A stretch of 64,000 nt of DNA from an uncultured Opitutales bacterium (GCA_944389315.1 CALXLX010000043.1:1-64000), one strand, 5' to 3'. Shown: positions 19,554-28,232, counted from the stretch's first letter. A program made the numbers and translations. Notes: a model not told the origin generated them from the letters alone.

Positions 19554-20495
19554 TCAATATGGTTTTTCAAGCCCCCATTCCTTCAGCAGTGCCCCGAGGC
19601 GTCTTATGACATCTGCGCCGGTTTCCTCCGTTTTTTTGGAGACGGGCATCTTCTGTTCCCCCGCCTCGACGCCGCGGGCGCGCATGCCGTATACGAGGTT
19701 TGCGGGGAAAGTCACGGAGTCTATTATTTCTCCGGCGAGCTTCACCCTCTTGGATATCTCCTGCAAGTCGCCATTTTCCCCGTTTTTTATTATGGAATAT
19801 TGCAAAGCCATGTATTCCGGAATTATATTTGCAAAGCCGCCTACGCAGCCTGCGCAGCCGTAGCCGAGAAGCTCCGGGATGCGGGTATCGGCGCCGGAGA
19901 ACACCACAAAACCAAGGTCTCTCCCCATTTTCACAAGCTCCTTGTTGTACTCAAATTCCGCGCCGCTTTGCTTCATACCGAACATCTTGGCCCCGCGGGC
20001 GAAACCCTCCACCACTCCGACGCCTATCCTGTTGCCCGTACGCTCAGGGAAATTGTACAGCATAGTTGGCAATTCGTATTTCTCCGCGCAGCGCAGAAAA
20101 AACTCCAGCATATCCTCCTGGGTCTGGGGATAGAAAAACTGCGGCATTATAGCCACTCCGCCGTAGCCGTTTGCCTGGGCGCACCTGGCAAGCTCCGCGA
20201 CTCCAGATACGGTATTTGCCGTGCAGTTGGCCACCAGGGGGAAGTCTCCCCCGTTTGCCTCGGCCACAAATTCGAGCGTGCGCGCCTGCACTTTTGGTGA
20301 AAGTTTTAGAAACTCCCCGGAACTTCCCAGCACCATAAGCCCGGAAATGTTCGTGCCTTTTAGCCATTCCAAGTTTCTTCTTAAAGCGTCTTCAAGGAGT
20401 CTTCCCTCTACATCGGTGGGTGTCTGAAGGGCGTCTATGACGCCACCGAGTGGTTCTCCGTGCGGACCTTTAATGGAGTTTATTCGTTTTTTCAT
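19554..20495 (-). CDS. DapA/NanA-family aldolase (dihydrodipicolinate synthase-like)
   Basis: This 313-residue TIM-barrel lyase forms a Schiff base with a keto acid. Visible family features are GGVIDALQTPTD near the start, GSSGEF in the phosphate/carboxylate loop (usually GSTGE), the tyrosine motif YNFPERTG and the Schiff-base lysine in GMKQSGA. It lacks the KQTSGD form of E. coli NanA, so neither sialic acid lyase nor true DapA can be asserted. The context (SSS symporter, LacI regulator, Asp-box protein) favours a catabolic aldolase. The ATG at 20495 is preferred to a TTG six bases upstream. A LacI-type palindrome lies eight bases before it. Confidence 0.85.
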   Translation of the reverse strand: MKKRINSIKGPHGEPLGGVIDALQTPTDVEGRLLEDALRRNLEWLKGTNISGLMVLGSSGEFLKLSPKVQARTLEFVAEANGGDFPLVANCTANTVSGVAELARCAQANGYGGVAIMPQFFYPQTQEDMLEFFLRCAEKYELPTMLYNFPERTGNRIGVGVVEGFARGAKMFGMKQSGAEFEYNKELVKMGRDLGFVVFSGADTRIPELLGYGCAGCVGGFANIIPEYMALQYSIIKNGENGDLQEISKRVKLAGEIIDSVTFPANLVYGMRARGVEAGEQKMPVSKKTEETGADVIRRLGALLKEWGLEKPY

Positions 20496-20502
20496 CGGCA
20501 AT

Positions 20503-20514
20503 TTAAACGTTTAA
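20503..20514. promoter_or_regulatory. LacI-type operator in front of the aldolase-symporter operon
   Basis: TTAAACGTTTAA is a perfect 12-base palindrome with the central CG typical of LacI/GalR-family sites. It ends eight bases before the aldolase ATG. The same AAACGTTT core occurs at 22361-22368 in front of the beta-helix gene. I found no other intergenic AAACGTTT when reading the window. A LacI-family gene lies between the two sites. Confidence 0.65.
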
Positions 20515-21058
20515 GCAAAGTAAATACAATTTATTCCCGCATTGCAACAAAAAAGGCTTCACATGGGGCGAAAAAATATCGCATGTCGGCTTTTAGCATA
20601 CTGATACGTGTAAAATCTGTTAGGGATACCTATGGAAGACAAATTCCGCTCGTGTCTTCCTAATTTTTATCTTGAGGAAGCGGCCTAATTCTTTTTTTGG
20701 AGAAAATTCCTATAAGAGTTTTCCGCATGGGGAAAGTTCTCGGACATGGCTTTCCGCCGGGAAAGAAAAATTATGCGCGCTAAGCAAGTTCCGTCCCCCC
20801 CCTTTAAAAACCGGCATGCTGCGCATGCGCTTTGGAGTATTGTGCATTGAAAAATAAGGGCCAAAAGCGTAAAAAACGGCTTGATTTTAGCGAAAAATTA
20901 AAATGACATATACGTCTACCGCACATGGGCAAAACCTCCCACATAGGGATATGATTTGATTTCCGTGCAAGGGCTAATGCAAAAAAATTATTTCCTGCAC
21001 GGAAGATTTTAATCGTTTTTGCAAAGCGACACAACACCGAGAACAATACACAGCCGTT
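20515..21058. other. Intergenic region upstream of the LacI-family gene
   Basis: This ~540-base region between divergent units holds no credible gene. It contains a perfect nine-base inverted repeat TTCCGTGCA (20961-20969)/TGCACGGAA (20996-21004) within 100 bases of the regulator's start. Most of the rest is unremarkable. The promoters of the aldolase operon and of the regulator must lie here. Confidence 0.5.
20961..21004. repeat. Nine-base inverted repeat upstream of the LacI-family gene
   Basis: The arms TTCCGTGCA and TGCACGGAA are perfect complements separated by 26 bases, and the pair ends 54 bases before the regulator's ATG. It could be an RNA hairpin in the leader or a spaced protein-binding site. 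No T-run follows. Confidence 0.45.
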
Positions 21059-22093
21059 ATGGACGAAGAATCCAACAGGAAGCAAAAGACGAGGGTCACC
21101 ATACGCGATATAGCCGAATACTGCAATCTGTCCATAGGCGCAGTCTCTGGAGTTCTGCAAAACAGGTACAAGGAGAGGCGTTTTGCAGATTCCACCGTAT
21201 GGAAAATACGCGACGCGGTCAGGATACTCGGATACATTCCCGACCTCAGCGCAAGGCGGTTGAGAAAGCTCAGCACGGAGAAATTCCCGCTGGTCCTCGC
21301 CATACTCAGCTCCTACGAAGCAGCCCCCGCCACCGTCATGGCGTATCTGTACACACTAAGGCACCTTGTTGACACCATTCCGCAGATAAAGGAGAAGTTT
21401 GACGTCTCGATAGTCCTTGAGATGTTTTCCGCGGGAAAGCTCTCGGAGAAAAAGTCCCTACTCTCCGGCGACAGTTTCAATGCGGCGATAATTGCAAACA
21501 CCACGGAGGAGGATGACGAGTTTTTAAAAGGCGTGTACCTGCCCTACCCAAATGTGGTTGCCGGGAGGCATATAAACTCATACTACGGGGTCATAGACGC
21601 CGGCGGGCACGGCAGGAAAGTTGTAAGTATATTGGTAAAATCCGGAAGAAGGCGCCTCGGAATACTCATGGGTTCGCCCCTGACGGTGCTTACAGCCACC
21701 CGGCGCGACGATTTTCTCCGTGCGGCCGACGGAGCCGTCCAGATATGCGCAGCCGGGCTCTCTGAAGCCGACGGCTATCTGGCGGTAAAGAAATTCATCA
21801 AGGGAGGCGGATGCATCGACGGTCTTTTTGTTGTCACGGACGTTCTTGCCGCGGGCGCGTATAAGGCTTTGAAAGAGGCGGGGTTGTCCATACCCAAAGA
21901 CGTGTCGGTGATAGGGGTTGGAGACTACTCCTACTCGGAGTTTCTGGATCCTCCGCTGACTACAGTCGGCACTCTCAGGAACGAAAATGCAAAAAAAGCA
22001 TGCAGCATGCTCATAGCGCAAATCCTTAGGGATATTCCCCCGCCCTATGTTGCGGAGGTTCCTCTAAAAACCACTCTGCGCGGCTCGCACTGA
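21059..22093 (+). CDS. LacI/GalR-family transcriptional regulator
   Basis: The 344-residue protein has an N-terminal LacI helix-turn-helix (VTIRDIAEYCNLSIGAVSGVL, about residues 13-33) and the hinge helix LSARRLRK near 60. A periplasmic-binding-protein-like effector domain follows, with DVLAAGAYKALKEAGLSIPKDVSVIGVGD near the end. The recognition helix differs from classical LacI (SIGAVSGVL rather than SxxTVSRVL). It sits between two matching palindromes, one before the aldolase-symporter operon and one before the beta-helix gene, so it is the likely local regulator. The effector is unknown. Confidence 0.93.
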   Translation: MDEESNRKQKTRVTIRDIAEYCNLSIGAVSGVLQNRYKERRFADSTVWKIRDAVRILGYIPDLSARRLRKLSTEKFPLVLAILSSYEAAPATVMAYLYTLRHLVDTIPQIKEKFDVSIVLEMFSAGKLSEKKSLLSGDSFNAAIIANTTEEDDEFLKGVYLPYPNVVAGRHINSYYGVIDAGGHGRKVVSILVKSGRRRLGILMGSPLTVLTATRRDDFLRAADGAVQICAAGLSEADGYLAVKKFIKGGGCIDGLFVVTDVLAAGAYKALKEAGLSIPKDVSVIGVGDYSYSEFLDPPLTTVGTLRNENAKKACSMLIAQILRDIPPPYVAEVPLKTTLRGSH

Positions 22094-22360
22094 GCTTTGA
22101 TAAAACCCCTCCGCGCGCGGAGAAGAAGCATATGGCGGTTTTTTCTCTCTCGAGTTTTTAGATATTGTCCCGATGCAAAAAGCTTTTGTACGCAAATTGG
22201 CGGCGTTTTCCCCCCGGAGCAAAAAACAGCAAGGCTTTTAGCGCGCAAGGCCGCCGCAAATACATTTTTAGCCCTTTAAAATTTAGGTTAAAGCATTTTT
22301 AAAAAACTATCGTTTCTGCTTGACACATATTGGGAACGGCACAAAAATGTGAGCTAATTA

Positions 22361-22368
22361 AAACGTTT
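22361..22368. promoter_or_regulatory. LacI-type operator upstream of the beta-helix gene
   Basis: AAACGTTT lies in TTAAAACGTTTCACTTAA, 18 bases before the chosen ATG at 22387. It matches the core of the palindrome at 20503-20514. A TTGACA at 22320-22325 is placed so that the operator would fall just downstream of the promoter, although the -10 element is weak. This is consistent with repression by the adjacent LacI-family protein. Confidence 0.55.
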
Positions 22369-22386
22369 CACTTAACACTAAAAAAG

Positions 22387-24069
22387 ATGCCCTACGCCCC
22401 CATGCACAACCACAAAGGCTCTCTGCTGCAGACGGTTTTGCGCGCGCTGGCCGTCGTCTTTGGCCTTTGCGTTTTCTCGCAGGCGGTAGCGGACGATACG
22501 GAAAAGCTGAGGCGGATTTTTGAAGAGGCAAAAGACGGCTATGTGAACATCCCCGCAGGCATCTACCGCATAGGAGGCGGAGGAGCGATACGCATATCGT
22601 CGGGCACTACGGTCATAGCCGAAGGGGCGGTTTTCGTGTTTCCAGAAAAGTTACCGGAGAAAGCCCGGGTTGTTATGTTCGAGGGTACGGACATAAAAAA
22701 CTTCAAGTGGACGGGAGGAACGTTTCGGGGAAATGTCTTTGATCCGGAATCCGCAGAGAATCCATGGGAGCCGAATGTTCACACGCGCGGCATACTTATA
22801 ACAACGTCCGAAAAAGGGCACACGGAAAACATATCCTTCTCCGGGATTTCCTCGGACGGCGTCGCCGGAGCGGCGGTAAGCGTATTCGGTTACAAGTCGG
22901 AGGACGGCAAGATTTTGAATTTCGCGGAAAATATCAGCATATCCGGCTGCAATTTTCGGAATACGGGAAAGTTCATGTGGGACTACGGATATCTTTGGGA
23001 AATAGCCGTATGGCCGGAGGATTTCAGTGCTAGAGAGCGCCTTATGGCTAAAAAATATTTCCCCTGGGAAACGACGAGGATGGGATTGTCGGCCAGAAGC
23101 GGGGACGACAAAATTTTCTTCGACAATTCCGATGGGGCGATAAAAGTTTCAAAGCTGCCCTCCGACAGCGTTGAAGGCGACGGGCACGACAGGGGGCGCA
23201 GAGACACGCTTTGTTTCTACGGGCAAAAACTGCCCAAGAACATAGCCAAGGGCAAGGAGTATTTCGTGGTTGAAAGCACGGCGAAGTACATAAAAGTATC
23301 GGAAACCCTCGGGGGCAAGCCCGTGGTATTCGACGGCGACGGCGAGGATATGGGGCTTATATCCGATTTATGGAGGGTGCACTACGCCTTGTACGCCCCA
23401 GAAGGCTCCGACAAGGGCAAGGGGGCGTTTGACTTCATGTTCTGTAAGGATTTAAGCGTAAGCGCGTGCAAGGCGAGCGCCTCTGGGGACGCGATGCACA
23501 TATATCAAAGCCGCAACATAAGCGTCACGGGGTGCCAGATAACGGGAGCGCGCATGGGGGCATTCTTCCTTGCGCAATTCTGTGAAAACGCCGTGATAAC
23601 GGGAAATACGGTGGAAGGAAAGAATGGATCAAGGGTTTTGAGCGTGGAAAAGTCTTGCAAGGACGTTGTAATAACCTGCAACACCTTTAGAAACGGCGGC
23701 CGGGGAACGTGGATAAACCAACCCCGCAATCTAATTTTGAGCGACAACATATTTGTGCGAAACACTGGAAAATGCGCGAAGATTCCGGGGAGGGGGCGCC
23801 GTGGCTGGAAAGACGCGGACTACGAATCATATCCGGAAATATACTTCTCCCGCTACGAGAAAGACGGCAGATACGGCAGCATAATAATGCGCGGAAACAT
23901 ATTTGAAAGCGATGATTACGCGTCATGTGCCGTGAAGTTCTCCCCCGGGGGAGACGAGATTCTCGTAGAGTCAAACATATTTAAAGGAAAGGCAAAAAAC
24001 ATCATATTTGAAGGTTGCTCAAACCTGAGAATAAGGGACAACATAGGCGCGAGCGTGAAGAACGAATAG
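22387..24069 (+). CDS. Secreted right-handed beta-helix protein (pectin-lyase fold)
   Basis: The 560-residue protein has a signal peptide (hydrophobic LRALAVVFGLCVFSQ, cut after AVA) and repeated beta-helix rungs of the form N-x-x-x-x-x-x-N-x-F. Examples are ISVTGCQITGARMGAFFLAQ, AVITGNTVEG, VVITCNTFRN and LILSDNIFVR. An N-terminal block FVNIPAG-like (YVNIPAGIYRIGGGGAIRIS) resembles pectate-lyase-superfamily starts. It could be a polysaccharide lyase, epimerase or glycosidase, but catalytic residues cannot be assigned. The start at 22387 gives the signal sequence; an in-frame ATG at 22330 lies upstream of the operator and is not favoured. It heads a likely three-gene rightward unit. Confidence 0.82.
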   Translation: MPYAPMHNHKGSLLQTVLRALAVVFGLCVFSQAVADDTEKLRRIFEEAKDGYVNIPAGIYRIGGGGAIRISSGTTVIAEGAVFVFPEKLPEKARVVMFEGTDIKNFKWTGGTFRGNVFDPESAENPWEPNVHTRGILITTSEKGHTENISFSGISSDGVAGAAVSVFGYKSEDGKILNFAENISISGCNFRNTGKFMWDYGYLWEIAVWPEDFSARERLMAKKYFPWETTRMGLSARSGDDKIFFDNSDGAIKVSKLPSDSVEGDGHDRGRRDTLCFYGQKLPKNIAKGKEYFVVESTAKYIKVSETLGGKPVVFDGDGEDMGLISDLWRVHYALYAPEGSDKGKGAFDFMFCKDLSVSACKASASGDAMHIYQSRNISVTGCQITGARMGAFFLAQFCENAVITGNTVEGKNGSRVLSVEKSCKDVVITCNTFRNGGRGTWINQPRNLILSDNIFVRNTGKCAKIPGRGRRGWKDADYESYPEIYFSRYEKDGRYGSIIMRGNIFESDDYASCAVKFSPGGDEILVESNIFKGKAKNIIFEGCSNLRIRDNIGASVKNE

Positions 24070-24156
24070 TCCCCTGAGAAGGGAAAATCTTTCACGGGAA
24101 GGTTGCTCCGGATATTTGATAAAACGTATAAATAAAAAGAACGAGAGGAGTACATA

Positions 24157-25692
24157 ATGAAAACTATAATCCGAGATCTGATATCCGTTGGGGTACTTTG
24201 TGCAACTCCTGCGATATGTCCGGCAGTGGACATATATTTGACAAATGTCGGCGGACAGGACTGGTCGTCTGGGACGGTCCAGTGGAATCATTCGAATTTG
24301 TGGGCGGCAAGCCCGGAAGCAACCTCTAAGTTCGGAACCTACCCGAAGACCGAAAACGACAACGTCTCCATCAACCAATCCTATATAAAGACCGCCCTGA
24401 AAACATCCGTAAACGACTACAACTTCATCACCCTTCCAAGCTCGTATACGATAGGAAACCTCAGCTTTGAAAATGCCGACAATGCAAACGGGAGCTGCAG
24501 CATGATATCACTGTCGGCCACAGCCACGAGCAGCACGTTTACGGTTGCCGGGGACCTGAGCATAAACCGCTCAAATACCTCGTCCGACCAGCGCTACAGG
24601 ACCTACGTAGAAGCCGGAGGCGGAGCCGCTTTCAACCTGTCCGTGGGAGGAAGCGTCAACATTACAAAATCCGACGGAGCAGCCAGCATGGCGGCGTCAT
24701 TCGGAAATGGCTACGCAACCCGAAGGATAGACGAAATGAATATTGGCCTGAATTTAAACGTGGCCGCCGACACATGGGCTACGTTTAACGTCGAGAAGCT
24801 GAACATCGCCGGAGTGGCCTATATAGACGGCAACGTATACCTCAGCGAACGTGCGAACAGTTCAACCCAGGCATCTACTGCCGCGATGGACAATACCGTC
24901 ACGGTTGGAGCTCTGATAGGCAAAGGAGGATTCATTGGTGGCTCATACACGGACATAAACTCCTATGAGATTACCGAGGCTACAACCACCCACACTACGA
25001 TAAACATTCTGACTGTCGGTTCGGCCAGCTTCAGCGGCAGGATCACCGACACTATGAAGGGGGGCTCCTCCATAATAAAGATAGTAAAGAGCGAAGAGGG
25101 AGTACAGGATCTTATAATGGTTGGAGAGTCGGGGATAAGAGGCGGAATAGAGGTAATTGGAGGCACGTTGAGATTGTACACAGAAAGCTCCGCCTGGCAG
25201 CAGAACTCCATAACGCTGAAAGGAGGAACCCTGTGCGTATCGGCAAATCCGGACTCCGCCGACAGCTACGCGCATATATATGCCAAAGACCTCGCCTGGA
25301 GCGGCGGAAGCGATGCGAAGATAAACATAGGCAAACTCGAGAAAAGATACACCGGCAGCAACGCTCTTGCGGCCATACAGCTTGCGGGCAACTTGACCAA
25401 GGCGAGCGACGAAAAACTGTATTATTTCAGCTTCACCGATCCAACCGAGGCCGTCTCTGGAACCCCGTACATGCTGATTTCCTTCAGCGATATAGATCCC
25501 GGGCTGACCTCCGACAGCTTTAGGGACAACTCCGCAGATTTCAACATGAAGTCCATCTACACAATAACAGACAACGCCGTATTTGTGACATTTGCGCCAA
25601 TACCCGAGCCCTCCGCCGCCGCGGCTATCATAGGGGCGCTTGTTCTCGGATTCGCAATGCTGCACGGCAGGCGCGGCGGGAAAAAAGCCTGA
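24157..25692 (+). CDS. PEP-CTERM secreted protein, beta-rich
   Basis: The 511-residue product has a signal peptide (MKTIIRDLISVGVLCATPA), long serine/threonine/glycine-rich beta strands, and a PEP-CTERM tail: IPEP, a hydrophobic helix (AAAIIGALVLGFAMLHG) and RRGGKK. A segment LIMVGESGIRGGIEVIGGTL resembles the autotransporter-associated repeat found in Verrucomicrobia surface proteins. A strong ribosome-binding site GAGAGGAG lies seven bases before the ATG. It follows the beta-helix gene by 87 bases that include TAAAACGTAT, a possible degenerate operator. It is unlike the two PEP-CTERM paralogues at 13530-15825. Its role may be to hold a surface structure for glycan breakdown, which is inference. 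Confidence 0.85.
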   Translation: MKTIIRDLISVGVLCATPAICPAVDIYLTNVGGQDWSSGTVQWNHSNLWAASPEATSKFGTYPKTENDNVSINQSYIKTALKTSVNDYNFITLPSSYTIGNLSFENADNANGSCSMISLSATATSSTFTVAGDLSINRSNTSSDQRYRTYVEAGGGAAFNLSVGGSVNITKSDGAASMAASFGNGYATRRIDEMNIGLNLNVAADTWATFNVEKLNIAGVAYIDGNVYLSERANSSTQASTAAMDNTVTVGALIGKGGFIGGSYTDINSYEITEATTTHTTINILTVGSASFSGRITDTMKGGSSIIKIVKSEEGVQDLIMVGESGIRGGIEVIGGTLRLYTESSAWQQNSITLKGGTLCVSANPDSADSYAHIYAKDLAWSGGSDAKINIGKLEKRYTGSNALAAIQLAGNLTKASDEKLYYFSFTDPTEAVSGTPYMLISFSDIDPGLTSDSFRDNSADFNMKSIYTITDNAVFVTFAPIPEPSAAAAIIGALVLGFAMLHGRRGGKKA

Positions 25693-25699
25693 TGGAAAC

Positions 25700-25730
25700 T
25701 CCGCCCTGCCGGATTTGCCGGCAAGGCGGA
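25700..25730 (+). promoter_or_regulatory. Intercistronic hairpin
   Basis: TCCGCCCTGCCGG (25700-25712) pairs with CCGGCAAGGCGGA (25718-25730) with a single C-A mismatch and a five-base loop. It is very stable but has no T-run, so it is more likely an RNA-stability or processing element between the PEP-CTERM and Asp-box genes than a terminator. Confidence 0.5.
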
Positions 25731-25771
25731 CCTTGCAAAGATTCAACGCCAATATCAACACGAAAGCCGAC

Positions 25772-26992
25772 ATGAAACTACCGCGAGCAATTTTTTTATT
25801 CATAATTCCCCTATCGCTATGCGCGCAGGAGAGCGGGCAAGGCGGTTTTGACTTTTCAAATGTTCCGGGGGTAGTGGTATCGCACATACCCGCCTCCGAG
25901 AGGGTTTACACTTGCTCGCCTAGTCTTCTGCTGATGCCGGACGGCTCCTACATTGCCGCACATTCAAGGGTGTCCAACGGGAAAAGGTTTCTCGACGCTT
26001 TCCCGGCGAGCATATTTAAGTCTGTAGACAAGGGAAAGAGCTGGACGCATCTTTCCGATGTCCAGATGAATACTCCGGAACTGTTCCTACACAAAGGCGA
26101 ACTGTACTATATAGGCACCATTAAACGCGCAGGAGACCTCGTAATCAGAAAGTCCATCGACGGCGGGAAAACTTGGACTGTGCCTGCCGACGAAAAGACA
26201 GGAATTCTAAAAAGAACCGGAAAAAACAAGAAGGGAGAGACTATATGGGTACCAACAACCCCGTCTCCCGTCATAAAACACGACGGCAAGATATGGTTTA
26301 CGGCTCAGGCAAGACTTATGTGGGCTTCCGAGGATTCGGACTTGCTGGACGCGAAGTCGTGGACGTTTTCCGGGCAAGTCATACTGCCTGAATCGATGCG
26401 TTCCGCAGCGATAGACTCCATAATGGAGTACAACGTAGTCTACGACAGAAAAAAGGACAAAATGTGCCTCATGGGGCGCCTAAACGGAATAATAGACGAC
26501 ATAGGCCTGCTCGTGTATTTCGACGAAAATTGGAATCCGGAACCCGCATCAAAATGGTTCATACGCTTTCCAGGCGCGGGAAAGAAATTCACCATACGCT
26601 ACGATGAAAAGGAACAGAAGTACTATTCTCTCACAAATTGGGTCCCGGAAACCTACCGCTTTGTAAGATATCCCAAAAGCGCCTTCTACAATGTAAACTC
26701 GCTCATTAGGAACACTCTTGTACTGATAGAATCAAAAAACTTGCGCGACTGGAAGATAAAATCCGTGATCCTACAGGGAACGGACGTTGAGCACCAGGCC
26801 TTCCAATACGTTCATTTCGACATAGAGGGAGACGATATTGTATTTCTCTCAAGAACCGCGTGGTTCGACGGCGTAAGCGAGGCGAAAAACATGCACGACT
26901 CGAATTTCATTACCTTCCACCGCATTGAGAATTTTAGGTCGCGCACGCTCGAATCCCCGCCGCTAAACGGCGACGGAAAAATAAACTGGTGA
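25772..26992 (+). CDS. Secreted Asp-box (sialidase-fold) protein
   Basis: The 406-residue protein has a signal peptide (MKLPRAIFLFIIPLSLCA) and two clear Asp-boxes, SVDKGKSW (84-91) and SIDGGKTW (128-135), the loops typical of six-bladed sialidase/BNR propellers. SPSLLLMPDGSYIAAHS matches the family's strand before the first box. The classical sialidase FRIP motif is absent, so sialidase activity is not established. Relatives include exo-glycosidases and polysaccharide lyases. The ATG at 25772 is selected over earlier in-frame codons because it begins the signal peptide. It is the last gene of the LacI-region rightward set and ends before a bidirectional terminator. Confidence 0.82.
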   Translation: MKLPRAIFLFIIPLSLCAQESGQGGFDFSNVPGVVVSHIPASERVYTCSPSLLLMPDGSYIAAHSRVSNGKRFLDAFPASIFKSVDKGKSWTHLSDVQMNTPELFLHKGELYYIGTIKRAGDLVIRKSIDGGKTWTVPADEKTGILKRTGKNKKGETIWVPTTPSPVIKHDGKIWFTAQARLMWASEDSDLLDAKSWTFSGQVILPESMRSAAIDSIMEYNVVYDRKKDKMCLMGRLNGIIDDIGLLVYFDENWNPEPASKWFIRFPGAGKKFTIRYDEKEQKYYSLTNWVPETYRFVRYPKSAFYNVNSLIRNTLVLIESKNLRDWKIKSVILQGTDVEHQAFQYVHFDIEGDDIVFLSRTAWFDGVSEAKNMHDSNFITFHRIENFRSRTLESPPLNGDGKINW

Positions 26993-27363
26993 TACCGCAA
27001 TAGCTCAGAGCGCAATAGTTTGAGAAGGAAAGTATCCTGCCTAAAAAGATACCACCCTTCCCCCTCACTTCTCCCGCGCCTAAAAATGTTGTTTTATAAC
27101 CCTATCTTAGCGACGGATATTTGCCCCTCAAAACATCCGAAAGCCGCTACCTTTTGCGAGCCTATTGAAAAATAAATTTCGGGAGCGCTGAAGGGATAAC
27201 TCCTACGTCTTCTCAAAAGCAAAAAAGTCTAAGCTATCTGACAAATAGAGCGGAAGATACATATCCAGTGCAAAGTGCTCCCATAAAAATTTACAAAATA
27301 AAAAAAGCGGCTCAACAAGCCGCTTTTTTGCATATCATACGTTTTATTTTTGGGTAAGAAAAA
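26993..27363. other. Convergent intergenic region
   Basis: This ~370-base region separates the Asp-box gene from the prepilin-like gene, whose 3' ends face each other. It contains a bidirectional terminator at 27301-27329 and otherwise no gene. A tRNA-like fragment at its left end was examined and rejected. Confidence 0.5.
27301..27329. terminator. Bidirectional terminator
   Basis: AGCGGCT (27306-27312) and AGCCGCT (27318-27324) enclose CAACA and are flanked by A and T runs on both sides, so the hairpin can end transcription in both directions. It serves the Asp-box gene (plus) and the prepilin-like gene (minus). Confidence 0.85.
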
Positions 27364-28065
27364 CTATCTCTTAGCTCCCATTCCCTTGAGTATATTCTCC
27401 GAACCGCCGCGTATGGCCTGGGCTATGTTCATAGTGCGCTGCGTACCGTCATATATGGTCAACATGCCCTGCCCGCTGTTCTCGTCCTTGAGGGAGTCGT
27501 ACCACATTATGTGGCCGTCGACATAGGCTATGTGGCCGCCGTCCGAACCGAACACACCCTCAGTCTGATCCCAATATCCGTTGCCCTTGAGGCCGCGGGT
27601 CCAAAGCAGAGGCGTATTGCTCGGCGCATTGTACATCGTCGCGTTTGCAACCTCCCAGCTGACCGGGAATTTTACAAAATCCCTGTTTATCGCCCAGTTG
27701 TTGCCGCGCTTCTCGGCTATGGTGATGGGCATGCCGGTCTCCTCGGACGCCACGCGCTCTATTACAAACGGGTCGAAATCGAGCAGCCAGAACGTAGGAT
27801 CATTGAGGTCCTCCTTCTCGGCCAGAACAGCCGCCCACTCGTATATGTTGGGCTTGACTATCATTCTGGGCTTTGACCCCATCTTGGAGTACGACAGCCA
27901 TGCCTTCGCAATACCGGAAGCCTGGTTTGACGATTTCATCTTGTCCACCTGTCTGAACGCTCCGCCCAAAGCGGGGAATATCAAACTCGATAGAACGCCT
28001 ATGATTGCTATGACGATTAGCAATTCAACCAGTGTAAACGCCTTTTTATTGGTTTTAATTTTCAT
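27364..28065 (-). CDS. Secreted protein with prepilin-type N-terminus
   Basis: The 233-residue protein begins with a class III (prepilin) leader: KKAF followed by TLVELLIVIAIIGVLSSLIF, with the conserved Glu at position +5 after the cleavage site. Such leaders are cut and methylated by a prepilin peptidase. The C-terminal region holds SDGGHIAYVDGHIMWYDSL, the H-x-x-YVDGH block common in the very large pseudopilin-like families of Lentisphaerae and Verrucomicrobia. It could be a minor pseudopilin of a type II-like secretion system. No other secretion genes are near. It ends at the bidirectional terminator. Confidence 0.85.
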   Translation of the reverse strand: MKIKTNKKAFTLVELLIVIAIIGVLSSLIFPALGGAFRQVDKMKSSNQASGIAKAWLSYSKMGSKPRMIVKPNIYEWAAVLAEKEDLNDPTFWLLDFDPFVIERVASEETGMPITIAEKRGNNWAINRDFVKFPVSWEVANATMYNAPSNTPLLWTRGLKGNGYWDQTEGVFGSDGGHIAYVDGHIMWYDSLKDENSGQGMLTIYDGTQRTMNIAQAIRGGSENILKGMGAKR

Positions 28066-28193
28066 AAATACTTTAGAGTAAATAGTTGTTAAGAATAAGT
28101 TTCCCTTGATGTGTCTTAAATTCTGACTACCCCATTGTTTTTTGCAAGAATATTTTATGTTTTTTTAAGCTCACAAAGCAAAAACATCCCCCC

Positions 28194-28232
28194 AAAAAAA
28201 GGCGGCCTCCTCATGGATATGGGCAGGCCGCC
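28194..28232 (-). terminator. Terminator after glyA
   Basis: GGCGGCCT (28201-28208) pairs with AGGCCGCC (28225-28232) across a 16-base loop, and the A-run at 28194-28200 gives a U-tract read leftward. It closes the five-gene operon that ends in glyA. Confidence 0.85.

Noticed and set aside
19554-20495. Annotation as N-acetylneuraminate lyase (NanA)
   Set aside because: The KQTSGD and GSTGE forms are not matched (KQSG, GSSGE). The context supports a keto-acid aldolase but not the specific substrate.
22109-22122. CTCCGCGCGCGGAG after the LacI-family gene as a terminator
   Set aside because: A palindrome without a loop and without a following T-run.
25772-26992. Annotation as a true exo-sialidase
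   Set aside because: Two Asp-boxes are present but the FRIP motif and arginine triad could not be found.
26996-27060. tRNA-like start (AATAGCTCAG) after the Asp-box gene
   Set aside because: There is no T-arm (no GGTTCRANYCC-like block), no convincing acceptor pairing and no CCA-like end at the proper distance.
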